A stretch of 64,000 nt of DNA from the NCBI GenBank assembly GCA_031772625.1, contig CM062818.1, positions 1,683,422,167 to 1,683,486,166 of the forward strand. Reading direction: 5' to 3'. The translations under genes and the position numbers were made by a program. The stretch comes from Pinus tabuliformis (taxonomy: Eukaryota; Streptophyta; Pinopsida; Pinales; Pinaceae). The notes under the pieces were generated by a model. The model was not told the origin of the DNA, ran no database searches, and worked only from the letters and a program-made list of their open reading frames with translations. Positions 63,997 to 64,000 of the stretch are shown piece by piece. Position 1 is the stretch's first letter; the number at the start of each line of letters is the position of its first letter.

Positions 63997-64000
63997 GTTT

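Larger units (their letters stand above)
56885..64000 (-). mobile_element. GypC: Tat/Ogre-like element lacking pol, continuing past the window
   Basis: 3' LTR (56885-57966), polypurine tract, conserved 3' region, gag/protease-type coding (60697-62309), leader and primer site (63979-63996). Primer site and polypurine tract are nearly identical to those of GypA, and the 3' region shares blocks with it. Between the 3' region and the protease there is no reverse transcriptase, RNase H or integrase, so the element is a shortened relative. Base 64000 is the first base expected for the 5' LTR. Confidence 0.85.

Overview
The window looks like a gene-poor, repeat-packed stretch of a large plant nuclear genome. 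Nearly everything that can be classified is transposable-element DNA: Ty3/gypsy elements of the plant Tat/Ogre and Athila kind, Ty1/copia elements with the usual plant initiator-Met-type primer site, one L1-like LINE, hAT DNA transposons and a foldback element. Sparse nested old insertions and very long gypsy elements would suit a conifer or another large-genome seed plant, but the species cannot be fixed from this sequence. I found no convincing host gene, tRNA, rRNA or CRISPR array.

Layout, left to right. CopA (1-3744, minus) is the 5' part of a copia element (LTR, primer site, gag) whose leader carries a foldback DNA element. CopB (3745 to about 5240, plus) is the 3' end of a related copia element. 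A 5'-truncated LINE on the minus strand follows (about 5240-7720). An old element of family X (copy X-a, minus) then runs from about 7760 to 48402. It is split by three large insertions, each with a 5-bp target duplication: GypA (8340-23825, duplication CCAGC), CopN (24460-29306, TACAA) and GypB (31181-47176, GTAGG). A hAT derivative sits in the CopN 5' LTR (24520-25623, 8-bp duplication) and a second one sits in the GypB reverse-transcriptase region.

Region 48403-50656 is a patchwork of a (TC)n/(TA)n tract, short tandem repeats, a hAT terminus and a copia 3' end. A second copy of family X (X-b, minus) occupies 50657 to about 56470 and has a solo copia LTR inside its 3' LTR. A partial LTR with a TATA box follows, then GypC (56885 to the window end, minus). 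GypC is a relative of GypA that keeps gag/protease-type coding but shows no polymerase or integrase; the window stops at the junction between its primer site and its 5' LTR.

The most informative parts are the two full-length gypsy elements. GypA (15.5 kb, LTRs about 98% alike) has an ORF1 upstream of gag whose stop overlaps the gag start codon, a gag with a long QPQGY-repeat prion-like N-terminus, a 2090-codon gag-pol frame that looks whole, a second RNase H after integrase, and an antisense gene with a plant-mobile-domain-like product. GypB (16 kb, LTRs about 2% apart) has an 892-codon frame downstream of pol. It also carries at least 26 copies of an 8-bp core, CTACAGGA, in the LTRs, in non-coding DNA and in two different reading frames of that ORF. 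This motif array, the stem-loop arrays shared by GypA and GypC, and the family-specific GC-rich motif islands are the observations I find least explained by known element parts.
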